Below are positions 52,554 through 61,863 of a stretch of 64,000 nt of DNA, piece by piece. The position numbers and the translations under genes were made by a program. The first letter of the stretch is position 1. Every line of letters begins with the position of its first letter. The notes under the pieces were generated by a model. The model saw only the letters and a list, made by a program, of their open reading frames with translations, was not told the origin of the DNA and did no database searches. The DNA is from Paludisphaera mucosa (GTDB taxonomy: Bacteria > Planctomycetota > Planctomycetia > Isosphaerales > Isosphaeraceae), in NCBI RefSeq assembly GCF_029589435.1, contig NZ_JARRAG010000005.1:38765-102764 (forward strand), in the 5' to 3' direction.

Positions 52554-55500
52554 TCAACCGTCGTCGCCGGGGCCCTCGTCGTCGTCATGCCCGCCCTCGC
52601 GGTCGCGGACGAGCAGCGCGTAGAGGCAGGGGAGGACGAACAGGGTCGCCGGCTCGCCGGCCGCGAGCCCCCCCAGGATCGCGCGCGCCAGCGGGGCGTT
52701 GGCCTCGCTCCCCCGCTCCAGGGCCAGGGCGCTGGGGATCAGCGCGAAGAAGGCGGCGACGGCCGTCATGGTCACGGGCTTCACCCGGATCGAGGCCGAC
52801 TTGAAGATCGCCTGGGTCGGCGTCAGCTTCTCGGCGTGCCGCAGCTCCTGCGCGAAGTCGGTCATGAGCACCGTGTTCGCCACCTTGATCCCGACGACGA
52901 AGATGAACCCCAGCAGCGACTGGACGTTCACGGCCGTCCCCGTCAGGTAGAGCGTCGGCAGGATGCCGATCAGGCAGAGCGGCACGATGAGCATGACGGT
53001 CAGCGGCACGACCCACGACTTGTCGAGCGCGACCATCAGGAAGTAGATCAGCACCGACGCCGCGACGAGCCCGTATCCGAGGTTGCGGAAGGTGTCCTGC
53101 ATCCGCGCGTACTCGCCGCTCAGCACGATCTTCGAGCCCTTCAGCAGCGAATGGCCCTTCTTCCCAGGGTCGAAGGGCACCCACGAGCCGTCCGACCGCC
53201 GCTCGCCGAAGTCCTCGAGGGCCCGGGTCACCTCGTCGGAGACGTGGCCGAGGTCGCGGCCGTATACGCCCATCGAGAGGTCGATCGTCGGCTGGATGTT
53301 GTCGTGCGTGACCTCCGTAGGCACCGTGGTCCGCCGCAACGAGACCAGGTTGCTCAGCGGGATCGCCTTGCGCTGGTCCTTGCTGGTGATCGGGATGTTC
53401 AGCAGGGTCTCGATCGACTTGATGTCCCCCTCGGGGTACTGCACGCCCACGAAGTACTGGTTGCCGCCCACCGGGTCGATCCAGAAGTTCTTCTTGTTGA
53501 ACTGGATCGACGAGTTGAGCGCCGCGACCACGTTCTTCATGACGTCCGACTGCGTCAGCCCCAGGTCGGCCGCCTTGGCCCGGTCGACGTCGATGACGTA
53601 CTCGGGATAGTCGAGCCGCTGGATGATCCGGGCGTCGACCACGCCGTCGACCTTCACGCAGCGGGCGCGGATCCGCTCGGCCAGTGTGCAGGCCGTCCGC
53701 TGGTCCTTGCCCGTTACGCGGATGTTGATCGGCGTCGACTTGCCCTCGTTCATGGCCCCCCGCACCAGGCCCCCCGAGTCGAACCCGAAGTCGCAGTCGG
53801 TGAATCGCGGGTCCTTGGTCACGCCGGTGCGGACGAGATGCACATACTCTTGTGCCGACTTGCCGCGATGCTCGTGGAGCTGTACCTTGACGACCGCGTC
53901 CATGGGCCCGGCGTTGGGCGTGTACGCGGCCGACCAGTCCGCGTTGACGCCGATCTCCGAGACGATCTGCTCGAGGTCGTGGTGGGGGATCGTCGCCTTG
54001 ATGAACTCCTCGAGCTGGGCCACCTTCTCCTCGGTCTTCTCGATCCGCGTCCCGCTCGGGGCGCGGAGGTACATCTCGAAGGCCCCGCCGTCGACCTCGG
54101 GGTAGAACTCCCGGCGCATGATCGGCCACATCAGGATCAGCGTCGCGGCGAGGAGGCTGAAGGCCGTCCCGACGACGAGCAGGCGGCGCCGCAGGACCAG
54201 GCCCAGGAGGCGGGCGTACGCCGCGAAGGCGGCGTCCATCCCCCGCTCCCACCGCGCGAAGGCCCGCGCCACGAACCCCGGCCGCGGGCCGTCGTCGCGA
54301 TCGTCCCCCTCGCCGCCCGGGGCGCCCGACTCGCGGCCGTGGCCGTGGCCGTGGCCGCTGAGCCAGGCGGCGCTGCACATCGGGACGAGGGTCCGCGAGA
54401 GGATGTAGGACGAGCACATCGCGAAGGCCACGGCGAGCGTCATCGGCATGAACAGGAACTCGCCCATGCCCGGCATCAACGCCAGCGGGGCGAGCACCAG
54501 GAAGGTGCAGAGCGTCGAGACCAGCTCCGGCAGCGCGACCTCGCTCGCCCCCAGATACGCGGCGTCCTTCGGCGTCGCCCCCAGGCCCAGGTGCCGGTGC
54601 GTGTTCTCCAGGCAGATGATCGCGCTGTCGATCATCGGCCCGATGGCCAGCGTCAGGCCGGCCAGCGTCATCACGTTGATCGTCTGGCCGGCGTAGTAGA
54701 GGAAGATGCACGCCGAGAGCACCGCGATCGGCAGCGTCATCACCGCGATGGCCGTCATCCGGATCTGGCCCAGGAACAGCAGGATCGTCAGCGAGCAGAG
54801 GATCGCGCCCAGCACCCCCTCCTGCACGAGGCTGGAGATGGCCTGCCGGACGAACACCGACTGGTCCATGACCAGCTTGAGCTGGATGCCGCCCCGGGTG
54901 AGGCGGGCGGTGAACTCGTCCAGCCTGGCGCGCACGCTGTTGACGACCGCCAGGGTGCTGGCCCCGAGCTGGCGGAAGATCGGGATGTAGACCTCGCGGC
55001 GGCCGTCGATCCGCACGACGTTCGTCTGGATGAACGAGGCGTCCTTGGTCGTCGCCACGTCCCGGAGGTACGAGACGTTGCCGACCTCGGAGCGGAGCGG
55101 GATGTCCCCCATCTCGGCGGGGTAGTCGAACATCGAGTTCGAATCGAGGGCGTAGTCGACGTCGCCGAGCTTGGCGTCCCCCGTCGGCAGGAAGACGTTA
55201 TACTGGTCCATCGCGTTCATCACGTCGAGGGGCGAAAGCCGGCGGGCCTCGAGCTTCTGGCGGTCGAGGTACGCCATGACCGCCCGGATCTTGCCGCCGT
55301 ACACGACCGGGGCGATCGCGCCGTTGATGCTCATGACCATGTTGCGGACCTCGTACCGCCCCACGTCGTAGAGGATCGACTCGTTCTGCGAGCCGTCCGG
55401 GCTGTCGACGGCGAGGATGCCCACGGGGGTCGTCCCCGTCGGGTCGAACGGCAGGATCACCGGCGGCAGCGTCCCCGGCGGCAGGCTCGGGACGGCCGCC

Positions 55501-55841
55501 GTGGCCAGCGAATTGACCTGCGTCAGCGCCCCGTTGGGGTCGACCCCGCTCCGGAAGAAGTCCCGGACGACGCTGGCCCCGACGATCGACCGCGACTCCT
55601 GCCGCAGCGTGCCGTTCGCCTGCCCGACCCAGCGTTCCATCCGATTGGTGACGTCCTTCTCGACGCTCGCCGCGGGCATCCCCGAGTAGAACGTCAGCAC
55701 CTGCACCGCCGGGCTGCGGAAGACAGGCAGGATGTCGATCGGGATCATGGATATCGACACCCCGCCGATCAGCACGAGCGTCAAGCAGAAGACCACGACC
55801 GCGTGCGGATTGCGCAGCGAGGCGCGGATCAAGCCGTTCAT
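52554..55841 (-). CDS. RND-family inner-membrane efflux transporter
   Basis: The 1095-residue protein is a full-length AcrB/CzcA-type pump. Helix 1 is VVVFCLTLVLIGGVSISMIP. Two large periplasmic loops and the 12-helix layout follow (for example LCSLTILLFLGQIRMTAIAV and GLVAASVLIYFLMVALDKSW). In helix 4 only one acidic residue, Asp405 of GPMIDSAIICLEN, is present. That resembles heavy-metal pumps of the CusA type more than AcrB with its Asp pair, yet the loops do not show an obvious metal-binding Met cluster. The substrate is thus open. It heads the adaptor gene and could export a toxic product of the enediyne-type locus, but no direct link is visible. Confidence 0.93.
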   Translation of the reverse strand: MNGLIRASLRNPHAVVVFCLTLVLIGGVSISMIPIDILPVFRSPAVQVLTFYSGMPAASVEKDVTNRMERWVGQANGTLRQESRSIVGASVVRDFFRSGVDPNGALTQVNSLATAAVPSLPPGTLPPVILPFDPTGTTPVGILAVDSPDGSQNESILYDVGRYEVRNMVMSINGAIAPVVYGGKIRAVMAYLDRQKLEARRLSPLDVMNAMDQYNVFLPTGDAKLGDVDYALDSNSMFDYPAEMGDIPLRSEVGNVSYLRDVATTKDASFIQTNVVRIDGRREVYIPIFRQLGASTLAVVNSVRARLDEFTARLTRGGIQLKLVMDQSVFVRQAISSLVQEGVLGAILCSLTILLFLGQIRMTAIAVMTLPIAVLSACIFLYYAGQTINVMTLAGLTLAIGPMIDSAIICLENTHRHLGLGATPKDAAYLGASEVALPELVSTLCTFLVLAPLALMPGMGEFLFMPMTLAVAFAMCSSYILSRTLVPMCSAAWLSGHGHGHGRESGAPGGEGDDRDDGPRPGFVARAFARWERGMDAAFAAYARLLGLVLRRRLLVVGTAFSLLAATLILMWPIMRREFYPEVDGGAFEMYLRAPSGTRIEKTEEKVAQLEEFIKATIPHHDLEQIVSEIGVNADWSAAYTPNAGPMDAVVKVQLHEHRGKSAQEYVHLVRTGVTKDPRFTDCDFGFDSGGLVRGAMNEGKSTPINIRVTGKDQRTACTLAERIRARCVKVDGVVDARIIQRLDYPEYVIDVDRAKAADLGLTQSDVMKNVVAALNSSIQFNKKNFWIDPVGGNQYFVGVQYPEGDIKSIETLLNIPITSKDQRKAIPLSNLVSLRRTTVPTEVTHDNIQPTIDLSMGVYGRDLGHVSDEVTRALEDFGERRSDGSWVPFDPGKKGHSLLKGSKIVLSGEYARMQDTFRNLGYGLVAASVLIYFLMVALDKSWVVPLTVMLIVPLCLIGILPTLYLTGTAVNVQSLLGFIFVVGIKVANTVLMTDFAQELRHAEKLTPTQAIFKSASIRVKPVTMTAVAAFFALIPSALALERGSEANAPLARAILGGLAAGEPATLFVLPCLYALLVRDREGGHDDDEGPGDDG

Positions 55842-55951
55842 TCGGATGTCTCCCAGGACGGGCGAGATGGCGCGCGGCTGGGGCCGTCCCGGGGAGGGCG
55901 GCCGCGGCGTGAAAGCGTGGAGACGACGGGGTGGACCGGCTTGAGGCCGGC

Positions 55952-56290
55952 TCAGCAGCGCGGGCGGTCGGGGACGTGGACCGGCGCGAGGCCGGTGCGG
56001 GAGAGGAGGGCGAGGAGGTCGGAGCGATAGGCCGAGACGGCGATCGCCCCGCCTTCACGACGTCCGGCCGATACCTTTCTCCGGGTCGAACCCAGCGGTT
56101 CAGCGGGGTCGACGCGACGTTGCAGGACGAGGGCCGGTCGCCCGGCCCTGGGAGCCGGCCATACGCAGACCCGGATGATGAAGCGGGCCTCGGACCCGGC
56201 CGCGGAGTGGCTGGCGGCGATCGGGCAGGCGACGACGCGGAGCACCAGCAGCGTCATCAGGAGCCTGGGAATTCCTGCCGATGCCCGCAT
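55952..56290 (-). CDS. Small exported hypothetical protein upstream of the RND pump
   Basis: The ATG at 56290 has AGAGGA about 6 bases upstream; the longer frame to 56419 lacks a site. The 112-residue product has a signal peptide (PRLLMTLLVLRVVACPIAAS) followed by a short domain (ARFIIRVCVWPAPRAGRPAL and ISAYRSDLLALLSRTGLAPV-like end). No family is recognised. It is 110 bases upstream of the pump gene on the same strand, so it may be the first gene of the efflux operon. Confidence 0.5.
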   Translation of the reverse strand: MRASAGIPRLLMTLLVLRVVACPIAASHSAAGSEARFIIRVCVWPAPRAGRPALVLQRRVDPAEPLGSTRRKVSAGRREGGAIAVSAYRSDLLALLSRTGLAPVHVPDRPRC

Positions 56291-56663
56291 GAGGTCCTCT
56301 TGAGTTCGAGAGCCCCTTCCAGCCGCCGTGCATGCCCGGCCGAAACAGGAGAACTTGACGTCCGGGCCGAGGACGCGGGGACGTTGCAGAGGCTGCTCGT
56401 CCCTCCTTGAAGGAACCATGCCTCTTCAATTTGCGTGAATTTTCATTAATACAAAAACCAGCCTGGCGGTCAAGATCTGGCGGACCCATTTCTGGCACGT
56501 GGGCCCGCACCGGCGACTTCCGGGGGATTCCTCAGCCATCGCCCTGATCCACGAACTTGATCTCGTGACTGGCAAGACTGCGGACTTCCAGCGTATCGAT
56601 CAATTGGACAACCCACACACGCGGGTCAACTGGCGGTAAACCAGCGGGGAGTGACCTTGGAAA

Positions 56664-56922
56664 CCGGCACTTTGGGGTACGCCTAGGAAGCAGGCGACAT
56701 CCGAGTGTCGGCACTTTGAGGTACGAATACCCGCCGTGCGCATGGCCGGGGATGGTTAATCCACTCCTACGAGCCCTCCGATCCCTTAATCCTTCCCCAT
56801 TTCACGGTTAAAGCCCGTCCGTCACTTTGAGGTACAGCCCTTCGCCAGTGCTTCGGCGGTCGGCACTTTGGGGTACTGACTCGATTTTCACTGCCCTGAG
56901 AAGGCGGCACCTTGGGGTTCGC
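56664..56922 (+). repeat. Five degenerate iterons
   Basis: Imperfect copies of the origin iteron core (CGGCACYTTGRGGTAC) occur at 56664-56682, 56709-56728, 56821-56837, 56861-56879 and 56905-56922, all in the same direction as the perfect array that follows. They are spaced irregularly and probably extend the initiator-binding region. Confidence 0.8.
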
Positions 56923-56924
56923 GC

Positions 56925-57056
56925 CCGGCACCTTGAGGTACGGGATCCGGCACCTTGAGGTACGGGATCCGGCACCTTGAGGTACGGGATCCGGCACCTT
57001 GAGGTACGGGATCCGGCACCTTGAGGTACGGGATCCGGCACCTTGAGGTACGGGAT
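56925..57056 (+). repeat. oriV: Plasmid origin: six perfect tandem 22-bp iterons
   Basis: Six identical, directly repeated 22-base units with core GGCACCTTGAGGTACGGGAT run without gaps from 56925 to 57056, two turns of DNA per unit. An AT-rich stretch (about 57060-57190) follows and then the initiator gene at 57192. Tandem iterons, AT-rich DNA and rep make a standard iteron-controlled replication origin. The units could also control copy number by handcuffing and rep autoregulation. Confidence 0.92.
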
Positions 57057-57191
57057 CGATGCTGAAATTCTTTCCAAGGTCCAATTACTAAATACTTTAC
57101 CGTCACCGTATTTCCGCCTAGACTATTAGACTTTGCAGGACTCAAAAGAAAGACAACAACAAGGGACGGGTGGTGATGTTTTTTTGAAAGT

Positions 57192-58673
57192 ATGTTTATG
57201 GATACCGATTCTCCGCCCTCCACCGACTCGATGCCGGTCAACACCATCCGGGTGGAGACCGCGCTCTCCCGTTACCCGGTCCACCGGCTGGCGAGGAAGG
57301 GCAGCATCAAGATCGAGGTCAACGAGTCCAACGAGCGGGGCGAGGCCACGCTCAAGTGGAAAGTCAGCTACAACAGCGAGTACGGCCAACCGGGGCCGCT
57401 GGCCTACAAGCTCGACACGTTGATCATCAACCGCCGCATCGAGGAAGCCCGGCGGCCGATCCCACGCATGCTCAAGCTCGGCAGCCTGAGCGACATCTGC
57501 CGCGAGCTAGGGCTGGCCGACAGCGGCAAGAATCGCAGCGACATCAAGCGATCGCTCTTTCAGAACGCCTTCGCGGGCATCACGTCGAGGACGGAATACC
57601 GCCGGAACGACGGTACAGAGCAGACGCTGGAAGCGGCCTTCACCCGCTACAGCGTCATCCTGACCGGCGAAAAGCTCCCCGGCGGCAAGAAGGCCGACGG
57701 CGTCTACATCGTCCTCAACGACGTGTTCATCCAGGTGATCAACGGGGCCATGGCACGACCCCTTGACTACGACTACCTGAAGAGCCTGCCCCCCGCCCCG
57801 CAGCGGTTCTACGAGCTGCTGAGTTTCCAGATGTACGCCGCCCTCAAATACGACCGGCCGCGGGCGAGGATCACCTACTCCGACTTCTGTGCCCACGCCC
57901 CCCAGACCCGGCACCTGGATTGGGAGCACGCCCGGAGCCAGATGAACAAGATTCTCAAGCCGCACAAGGAATCCGGCTACATCGCCAAGGTCGACTACCA
58001 GGATACGACCGACGGCGAAGGCCGCCCCGATTGGGTGATGCTCTTCATGCCCGGCCCGAAGGCCCGGGCGGAATACCGCGCCTTCACCAAACGCGGCGGT
58101 CCGAGCGTGCTGGAGATCGAGCCGCTGGAATTCTCGCCGCCGCTCAACGCCGCCGACCAGGCGGAGCGTGACCTGGTCGAGCGTGGCGTGACGGCGGCCG
58201 TCGCCGCGGAATTGGTCCGCGAGCACGCCGAGGAGAAAATTCGCGCGCAGATGGAGCGTATGGACTGGCTGACCGCCAAGCAGCCCGAAAAGATCGCCGA
58301 GCCCGCGGCTTATCTGGTGCAGGCGATCAAGAACGACTACGCACCGCCGAAGGGCTATATTTCGCTCGCCGAGCGGCAGCGGCGGCAGGAAGCCCGCCAG
58401 GCGAAAGAACGCGACGCCGCCGAAAAGCGTCGCCGGGAGTTGGAACTGGAGCAGCGGAAATCGACGCTGCTGAAACTGGCCGGGGCTCATATACAGCGGC
58501 TTGACCCGGCCCAGCTGCAGGAACTTGAAGCCGAAGCCTTGGCCCAGGCCGGCCTCGACATGCGGCTGAATCTCGAAAATCCGGCCATGGCCGGATTCCG
58601 CAAAACCCTGATGACCAGCCTGCTCAGGGAGTTTGTGGCGGCGAAGCTGGAACGCGATCAGGTGGATGCATAG
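57192..58673 (+). CDS. rep: Plasmid replication initiator protein (RepA/RPA-like)
   Basis: The 493-residue protein starts just after the iteron array. ATGs at 57192 and 57198 are both possible, and neither has a clear ribosome binding site. It has the layout of iteron-binding initiators of the RPA/TrfA-like group: an N-terminal winged-helix region (KLGSLSDICRELGLADSGKN, then RSDIKRSLFQNAF), a second winged helix (PQRFYELLSFQMYAALKYDR, then ITYSDFCAHAPQTRHLDWEH, then MNKILKPHKESGYIAKVDYQ), and a long charged coiled coil at about 390-430 (ERQRRQEARQAKERDAAEKR). It would bind the iterons, open the AT-rich DNA and recruit the host replisome. Family naming is by layout and context. Confidence 0.85.
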   Translation: MFMDTDSPPSTDSMPVNTIRVETALSRYPVHRLARKGSIKIEVNESNERGEATLKWKVSYNSEYGQPGPLAYKLDTLIINRRIEEARRPIPRMLKLGSLSDICRELGLADSGKNRSDIKRSLFQNAFAGITSRTEYRRNDGTEQTLEAAFTRYSVILTGEKLPGGKKADGVYIVLNDVFIQVINGAMARPLDYDYLKSLPPAPQRFYELLSFQMYAALKYDRPRARITYSDFCAHAPQTRHLDWEHARSQMNKILKPHKESGYIAKVDYQDTTDGEGRPDWVMLFMPGPKARAEYRAFTKRGGPSVLEIEPLEFSPPLNAADQAERDLVERGVTAAVAAELVREHAEEKIRAQMERMDWLTAKQPEKIAEPAAYLVQAIKNDYAPPKGYISLAERQRRQEARQAKERDAAEKRRRELELEQRKSTLLKLAGAHIQRLDPAQLQELEAEALAQAGLDMRLNLENPAMAGFRKTLMTSLLREFVAAKLERDQVDA

Positions 58674-59086
58674 GCTCCCCCGCCCCGTGAACGCCGCTAC
58701 AGACGCGAAATCCGTTCATACGAATGATTTTATATATAAGACAAATGATCGTGCCATTAAGCGTTCGAGGCATTCGCTCCGCGGCCGCGTCTTCGAGATC
58801 TACGACTTGCATCGCCGCTTCATGGCCAACGGCTCGGCGCGTCTGGATCGGTCGAGGCTGATCACCGGCCTCGGCCTCGCCGCCTCCGCACCGACGTCAG
58901 CCAGGCCCTCCGCGACCTCGATCCCCGCCCCGTCCGTTTCAATCAACGTCATCTGTGGACCTCATATCGCGACTCCGTTGGGGTCGGTCAGGCCGTGTCC
59001 TCCAATTCGACCGACCCCCCGAACGCCTCACGCGTTGGTCGTGGTGTGTGGGCCGCGAGTCTGCGGCCCCACCCAGGCCGACCTCC
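58674..59086. other. Convergent gap between rep and parB
   Basis: No gene supported. A short AT-rich patch at about 58720-58755 lies just after rep. No T-run hairpin was identified. Confidence 0.3.
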
Positions 59087-60016
59087 TCACGCGGCCACGT
59101 CGGCGTCCCCGCGCCGCTCTCCCTCGAGGCTGCGGATCGCCTCACTCAGGGCCTGGACGGCCGAGTCGGTCTCGACGCCGGTTTTCTTCTCAAGGGTGAT
59201 CTTGTATCCCCCGAACCTGAGGACGCGCACCTGCGGCGCGCGCCGCTTCGTCGCCTTGGCCGTCGTCTTCCGGCCCGACTTCGGCGTCCGGATCTGTCTC
59301 GCCAGGTCGTCGCGGGTCAGCCCCTGGTCGACCGCCGCGGCCGCCATGCGGACCTGCTCTCGGGGATCGTCCAGCTTGGCGATCTGGTAGGCGGCCGACG
59401 AGCCGAGCCCCCCCTGCTCCACCTGACGCTGAACCGACTCTGGCAGCTTGAGCAGCGACAGCGTCTTGACGACGTGGGATTTCGAGACGGCGAGCTCCTC
59501 GGCGAGACGCTCCATCGTCCAGCCTTCGCGGTCCATCAGGGCCCGGAACGCGTGCGATTGCTCCATCGCCGTGAGGTCCTCACGCAGGCAGTTCTCGACG
59601 ACCTGGATCGCCAGCCGTTCGTCGTCGCCGAGCGGAGCCTCGCGGACGACGCACTGGAGCTTGGCCAGCCCCGCAATCCCGGCCGCCCTCCATCGCCGTT
59701 CCCCGAGGAGCACGACGTACCGGCCGCTCCCTTCGTCCCAGCGGACTTGGATCGGCTGCAGCTGGCCCTTGCGACGGAGCGATTCGGCGAGCCTCTCGAG
59801 GGCCTCGACATCGAACTCTTTCCGGGGTTGGTCGGGATCCGGGACGATCCGGTCGATCTCGATCTCCGAGACGTCTCGGGACCGGGTCACGCCGAGGAGT
59901 TTGGCGGGGGTCGCGCGAGGGCCGGCCGTCGGGGCCGTAGCCGAGCGGTCGAAGTCGCCGAGCGATTCCCGGATGTTCGAGAGGTTCGCCCTGAGCATCT
60001 CGTGCTTGCCGCTCAT
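59087..60016 (-). CDS. parB: ParB-family centromere-binding partition protein
   Basis: The 309-residue protein has the ParB N-terminal CTPase domain (EIEIDRIVPDPDQPRKEFDV, then RKGQLQPIQVRWDEG, YVVLLGERRWRAAGIAGL with the GERRxRA motif, and VVENCLREDLTAMEQSHAF). A central helix-turn-helix follows (EELAVSKSHVVKTLSLLKLP), and the C-terminal part is basic with a likely dimerisation segment (GYKITLEKKTGVETDSAVQA). It binds parS sites and works with ParA to place plasmid copies in daughter cells. The ATG overlaps the parA stop by four bases. Candidate parS palindromes lie upstream of parA at 60854-61209. Confidence 0.93.
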   Translation of the reverse strand: MSGKHEMLRANLSNIRESLGDFDRSATAPTAGPRATPAKLLGVTRSRDVSEIEIDRIVPDPDQPRKEFDVEALERLAESLRRKGQLQPIQVRWDEGSGRYVVLLGERRWRAAGIAGLAKLQCVVREAPLGDDERLAIQVVENCLREDLTAMEQSHAFRALMDREGWTMERLAEELAVSKSHVVKTLSLLKLPESVQRQVEQGGLGSSAAYQIAKLDDPREQVRMAAAAVDQGLTRDDLARQIRTPKSGRKTTAKATKRRAPQVRVLRFGGYKITLEKKTGVETDSAVQALSEAIRSLEGERRGDADVAA

Positions 60017-60828
60017 GCCGCCACTCCTTTCGCCGTAGGCTGGACGCCTTCGGTCCTCGACAGCAGTTCCTCGGCGATCGCCCTGATCGCCTTGGCCGCC
60101 GCGCCCTTGGGCTTGTACTGCGTGATCGTCTTCCGCTGGGCGATGGCCTCGGGGAACTCCGCCGCCTCGGGCATCCGGGCTGCAAATACGAGGTCGCCGT
60201 AAGCCTCGCGTACGTTGGCCTCATAGACCTGATGGAGCGCCCGGCGAGACTGGACCATCGTCAGCAGGTAGCCGAGCAACGTCACCGGGTACCCCTCCGA
60301 TCGGACGAGGTCCAACGAGTCCAGCACGTCGGCGATGCCTTGGGCCCCGTAGTCTTCGGGCTGCACCGGGACGACGAGATGGTTCGACGCGGCCAGCGCG
60401 GCGAAGCTGCAGCCGTAGAGGTTGGGCGGGCAGTCGATCAGGGCGAGGTCGTAATCGCCCGCGACCTCGACGAGGAATTCACGAAGCGTCTCCCGGGATT
60501 CGCGGCTGGCGGTCGTCGGGTCGGCGACGTTGTACACGGACGCGGCGCGGGATCCGGGGACCAGGTGGAGGCCCGCCAGGCCGGTCTCGTGGATCACCTG
60601 CCCCGGGTGCGGGAGGTCGCCGGCCAGGATTGGCGCGATCGTCGACGACGGGTCCAAGGTCCGCGTCGCGGACGGCCCCCACCACCCTTGCGTCAGGCTG
60701 GCTTGCGGGTCGGCGTCGACGATGAGCACGCGTTTACCGAGAACGCTCGCGAGGGTGCCTGAAAGATGATGCGTGCAACTCGTCTTCCCGACTCCCCCCT
60801 TCTGGTTCAAGAGCGTCACCACGAGCAT
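60013..60828 (-). CDS. parA: ParA-family partition ATPase (second system)
   Basis: AGGAGG lies six bases before the ATG at 60828. The 271-residue product has a deviant Walker A QKGGVGKTS (about residues 9-17), Walker A' VLIVDADPQASLTQG and Walker B region DLALIDCPPNLYG. VVPVQPEDYGAQGIADVLD and the closing TITQYKPKGAAAKAIRAIAE are typical of chromosomal/plasmid ParA of the Soj type. It forms a coupled pair with parB (ATGA overlap). This is a complete ParABS-type system next to the origin, distinct from the ParA/RHH pair at 6266-7361. Confidence 0.95.
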   Translation of the reverse strand: MLVVTLLNQKGGVGKTSCTHHLSGTLASVLGKRVLIVDADPQASLTQGWWGPSATRTLDPSSTIAPILAGDLPHPGQVIHETGLAGLHLVPGSRAASVYNVADPTTASRESRETLREFLVEVAGDYDLALIDCPPNLYGCSFAALAASNHLVVPVQPEDYGAQGIADVLDSLDLVRSEGYPVTLLGYLLTMVQSRRALHQVYEANVREAYGDLVFAARMPEAAEFPEAIAQRKTITQYKPKGAAAKAIRAIAEELLSRTEGVQPTAKGVAA

Positions 60829-60853
60829 GTTGCGCCTCCTAGGCGGGGCGAGG

Positions 60854-61209
60854 TTCCCGGGGAAGTCAGACGTGCGACGCCCTCGAAGGCCCGGCCTACC
60901 CGGGAAGCGGGATTCCCGGGGAACCCGCGACGTCGTCAGCCCCGTTCATCGGCCATCTGGGGGGGCGGAGTTGACCCCGTCTCGCGATCGGCCATCAATG
61001 GGCCGGAGAGGGGCCGCACGCGGCAAATCCCCCAGGAATCCCTTCGGCGCGGATGGGACGCCGCGTGTTTGATTCTCGGGGAACCCTGGGGGGCGTCGAC
61101 CTTGGATTCCGCTTGGCCGTGGCACCGCTTGATGGAAGGTCTTCCGCGATGGGTTCCCCGGGAATCCACCAATCTCGCAGGCCGTCCGAGCGGCTCATTT
61201 CCCAGGAAC
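60854..61209. repeat. parS: Cluster of TTCCCNGGGAA palindromes, candidate parS centromere
   Basis: Perfect TTCCC-N-GGGAA sites lie at 60854-60864, 60913-60923 and 61155-61165. A one-mismatch copy is at 61073-61083 (TTCTCGGGGAA) and weaker copies are at 61028-61038 and 61200-61209. One further perfect site is at 62831-62841. Clustering directly upstream of parAB is what a ParB-binding centromere would show. Confidence 0.6.
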
Positions 61210-61210
61210 T
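61118..61210. repeat. 93-bp imperfect repeat, copy 1 (partner 62795-62887)
   Basis: Starting at CGTGGCACCGC, this block aligns without gaps to 62795-62887. Both contain GCGATG, a TTCCCNGGGAA palindrome followed by ATCCACCA, then GCCGTCCG and CATTTC(C/T)CAG. It includes the last candidate parS sites upstream of parAB. Confidence 0.8.
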
Positions 61211-61289
61211 CATCGCGCGGTCTCGGGCTCCGGGTGACGATCGACGGGCTGCGGCTTCTGGGAAGGCACGTCGTCAGTCACGTGCGTGA

Positions 61290-61850
61290 TCGGCCGTCGA
61301 TTCGGATCGCGAGGACGTGCGCGAGTGGGCCGATGAACTCGACGCTGTGGGCGTGCGTCCGGACCGCCGCTTCACCCGACGAACCTTCGGATACCTCCGC
61401 GGCCAGCTCTCGGGGGTCGAGCGCAAGAACGGCTGGCAGCTCGCCGATCCAGCACCTCATCGGGCCCGGGCCGACTGGGACGCCGATCGGATCCGCTACG
61501 ACCTGGTCGCCTACGCCCGCGAACGCCTGGCCGTCGCCGAGGACGTCCTGATCGTCGACGACTCCGGGCTCCTCGAGGAGGGGGACGAGTCGGCCGACAT
61601 TCGGCGGCGGTACAGCGGCACCGTCGGCCTGATCGAGAACCGAAAGGTCGGCGTCTTCCCGCGTTCGCGGGCCTCAAGGGCATGTGCTGCTGGATCGGGA
61701 GTTGTACCTGCCCAGGCGCTGAGCCGACGGCCCCGACCGCCGCGTCGCGGAACGCGTTCCGGAGGACGTCGCGTTCGCCACCCAACCGCAGTTGGCCGAG
61801 CGGATGCTTGAACGGGCCTGGAAGTCCGGCGTGAAGGACCTCCGAGAGGG
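61290..61850 (+). pseudogene. IS701-family-like transposase remnant
   Basis: The first part reads VREWADELDAVGVRPDRRFT, then FGYLRGQLSGVERKNGWQLA, RADWDADRIRYDLVAYARER and VLIVDDSGLLEEGDESADIR, then YSGTVGLIENRKVGVF. This is the N-terminal half of an IS701-type DDE transposase, with the first catalytic Asp in VDDSG. After about 61660 the homologous sequence (FAGLKGHVLLDRELYLPRR-like, then ADGPDRRVAERVPEDVAFAT) continues only in other frames, with at least two frameshifts and a stop. The gene ends abruptly near 61850 beside the antitoxin gene. It has no start codon of its own and no inverted repeats were found. It is a dead fragment. Confidence 0.8.
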
Positions 61851-61863
61851 GAGGGGTGTCGCG

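Noticed and set aside
52317..56030. A 1237-residue plus-strand open frame opposite the RND pump and adaptor
   Set aside because: Composition is Arg/His/Asp-rich and shows no fold; the other strand has a complete RND transporter and adaptor.
56925..57056. CRISPR array
   Set aside because: The repeats are directly adjacent with no spacers and stand next to a replication initiator gene; no cas genes are present in the window.
56767..57247. Minus-strand frames encoding repeated RCRIPYLKVPDP-like peptides
   Set aside because: These are translations of the iteron array, not a repeat protein.
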